Below are positions 62,885 through 64,000 of a stretch of 64,000 nt of DNA, piece by piece. Under the pieces are notes generated by a model, which was not told the DNA's origin, did no database searches, and saw only the letters and a program-made list of their open reading frames with translations. A program made the position numbers and the translations under genes. Each line of letters starts with the position of its first letter. The first letter of the stretch is position 1. The DNA is taken from positions 4,154,001-4,218,000 of the forward strand of contig CM082577.2 of assembly GCA_040954595.2 (NCBI GenBank). The letters run 5' to 3'. Source of the DNA: Balanoglossus misakiensis (Eukaryota > Hemichordata).

Positions 62885-64000
62885 AAACTAAGGTGGTTGT
62901 TTGTGTTCAAATGGCCATCCATGCTGATCATAGATAGAAAAGGATGTACCGGGTATAGAAGTCTTTTAACGACCATTTGGTGACATGGTTTTTGCATGAC
63001 CACCCTTGTGGAAATCCGTGATTGGCTAGATTGAAACTTTTCCATGGTAGATGAATATGTAATGAATTATTGTGAATAGAATGTTGCAGATTTCAAGTGG
63101 TGAAAAAAGGTAACCTTTTTAAATATAAAAAAGTGAAATGTGAAAATACACCTATTACTTAAAACAACAAAGTTACCACTTGCTCTTTAAAAATGATTGT
63201 TTTTCCCTGATTTTGCTTAGCACTGTTGAACAGAAATAAATTATCTCGGGCTTGTGAGAACATAAAATAAAATAAATTAATAATAAAATTAAATGACAGA
63301 TCCTCATCAGTCTAACATACATTCACTGCAGGCAGCCCTGAAAGTGTATCAGGAATCTGATGTACCTGAGATTGTTGCCTTAAAAATTAGGCTTGATAAG
63401 GTTTTCTAAGGAGTATGCGTCATAATTGTTCACTTTTGTTCACTACTTGAATACCAGGTAACCCAAATATACAAAATACAGTTCTTTAGAATATATCCTC
63501 CTATTAAATAGGACCATTTTACAGATTATCAACTTTATATCAACAAACAAATCTACATCAACAAAGGTTTTGAGCCAAACAACCATTCAATGTCAACAAG
63601 AACTAATGTGAGAACCAGGGATTGAAAACTGCCCCTTTAAACCTGAAAAAATACTTGTAAATTTTCCAACACCGAATTATACGTATAGGGATTGCATCAT
63701 GAGCTTCAGTGCTCACCCTGAGAGAATAATTGCAAGAAATGGACAACGATTGATTTTCCAGTCAACAATAAAATACAAAACTCTGTATTGAACACAAGTT
63801 TGAAATGTTGAAATCAACTCAACATTGAAATTTGACATTTGTCACAAGTTTCAGAAGCTCAAATACTAATCGTCATGTTTCTAGCTATTTCTCCCGTAAA
63901 ACTGCACAATGGCACTCTTAACTCCACTGAGTACGACAGGCTTTTATACCCTGCTTCTTGACGTTCATCATATCACTCCTGCATTCTTTGCCAAACTGTA
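62885..64000. other. MANBA 3' UTR and downstream DNA
   Basis: AT-rich sequence with AATAAA at 63235-63240 and several overlapping AATAAA motifs at 63262-63295. No further gene is recognisable up to the window end. Confidence 0.6.

Overview
The window is animal nuclear DNA. Genes are split by many GT-AG introns, the DNA is AT-rich, and short DNA transposons sit in the introns. Protein features (a muscle myosin rod close to deuterostome forms, a nearly full-length KATNIP in 40 exons) suggest an invertebrate deuterostome such as a hemichordate, with an echinoderm or amphioxus also possible. This placement is an inference from protein character and is not secure.

Layout: (1) 697-29513, plus strand: muscle-type myosin II heavy chain, lacking only about the first 200 residues, which lie upstream of the window. 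(2) 33320-34529, plus: COX6B, subunit of cytochrome c oxidase, with an untranslated first exon. (3) 35866-51141, minus: KATNIP (katanin-interacting protein), complete, 40 coding exons, 1573 aa. (4) 51538-55511, plus: TSEN54, tRNA-splicing endonuclease subunit, complete, 688 aa, divergent from KATNIP with about 400 bp between start codons. (5) 56521-62884, plus: MANBA, lysosomal beta-mannosidase, complete, 894 aa. The five genes are functionally unrelated neighbours and not an operon. I built the exon models by hand. In every gene the reading phase is consistent across all junctions.

The most interesting material is in the myosin and MANBA genes. The myosin gene carries two interchangeable exons for the actin-binding loop 2, four candidate alternative last exons, and, inside its largest intron (5.4 kb, in the rod), a Ser/Thr-rich start exon that splices in phase into the rod. 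That exon has a consensus CArG box, an E-box and a GC-box upstream. It sits where the mollusc catchin/myorod rod segment begins, so the gene probably also makes a headless rod protein from an internal muscle promoter. A second candidate start with a canonical TATA box lies in the next intron. MANBA has a tandem pair of 98-bp homologous exons that can only be used one at a time.

Mobile DNA: a 1270-bp near-perfect inverted-repeat element with a 7-bp target duplication in a KATNIP intron, a family of about 94-bp TTAA-flanked palindromic MITEs (seven copies plus a fragment), and three pogo/Tigger-like elements with TA targets.
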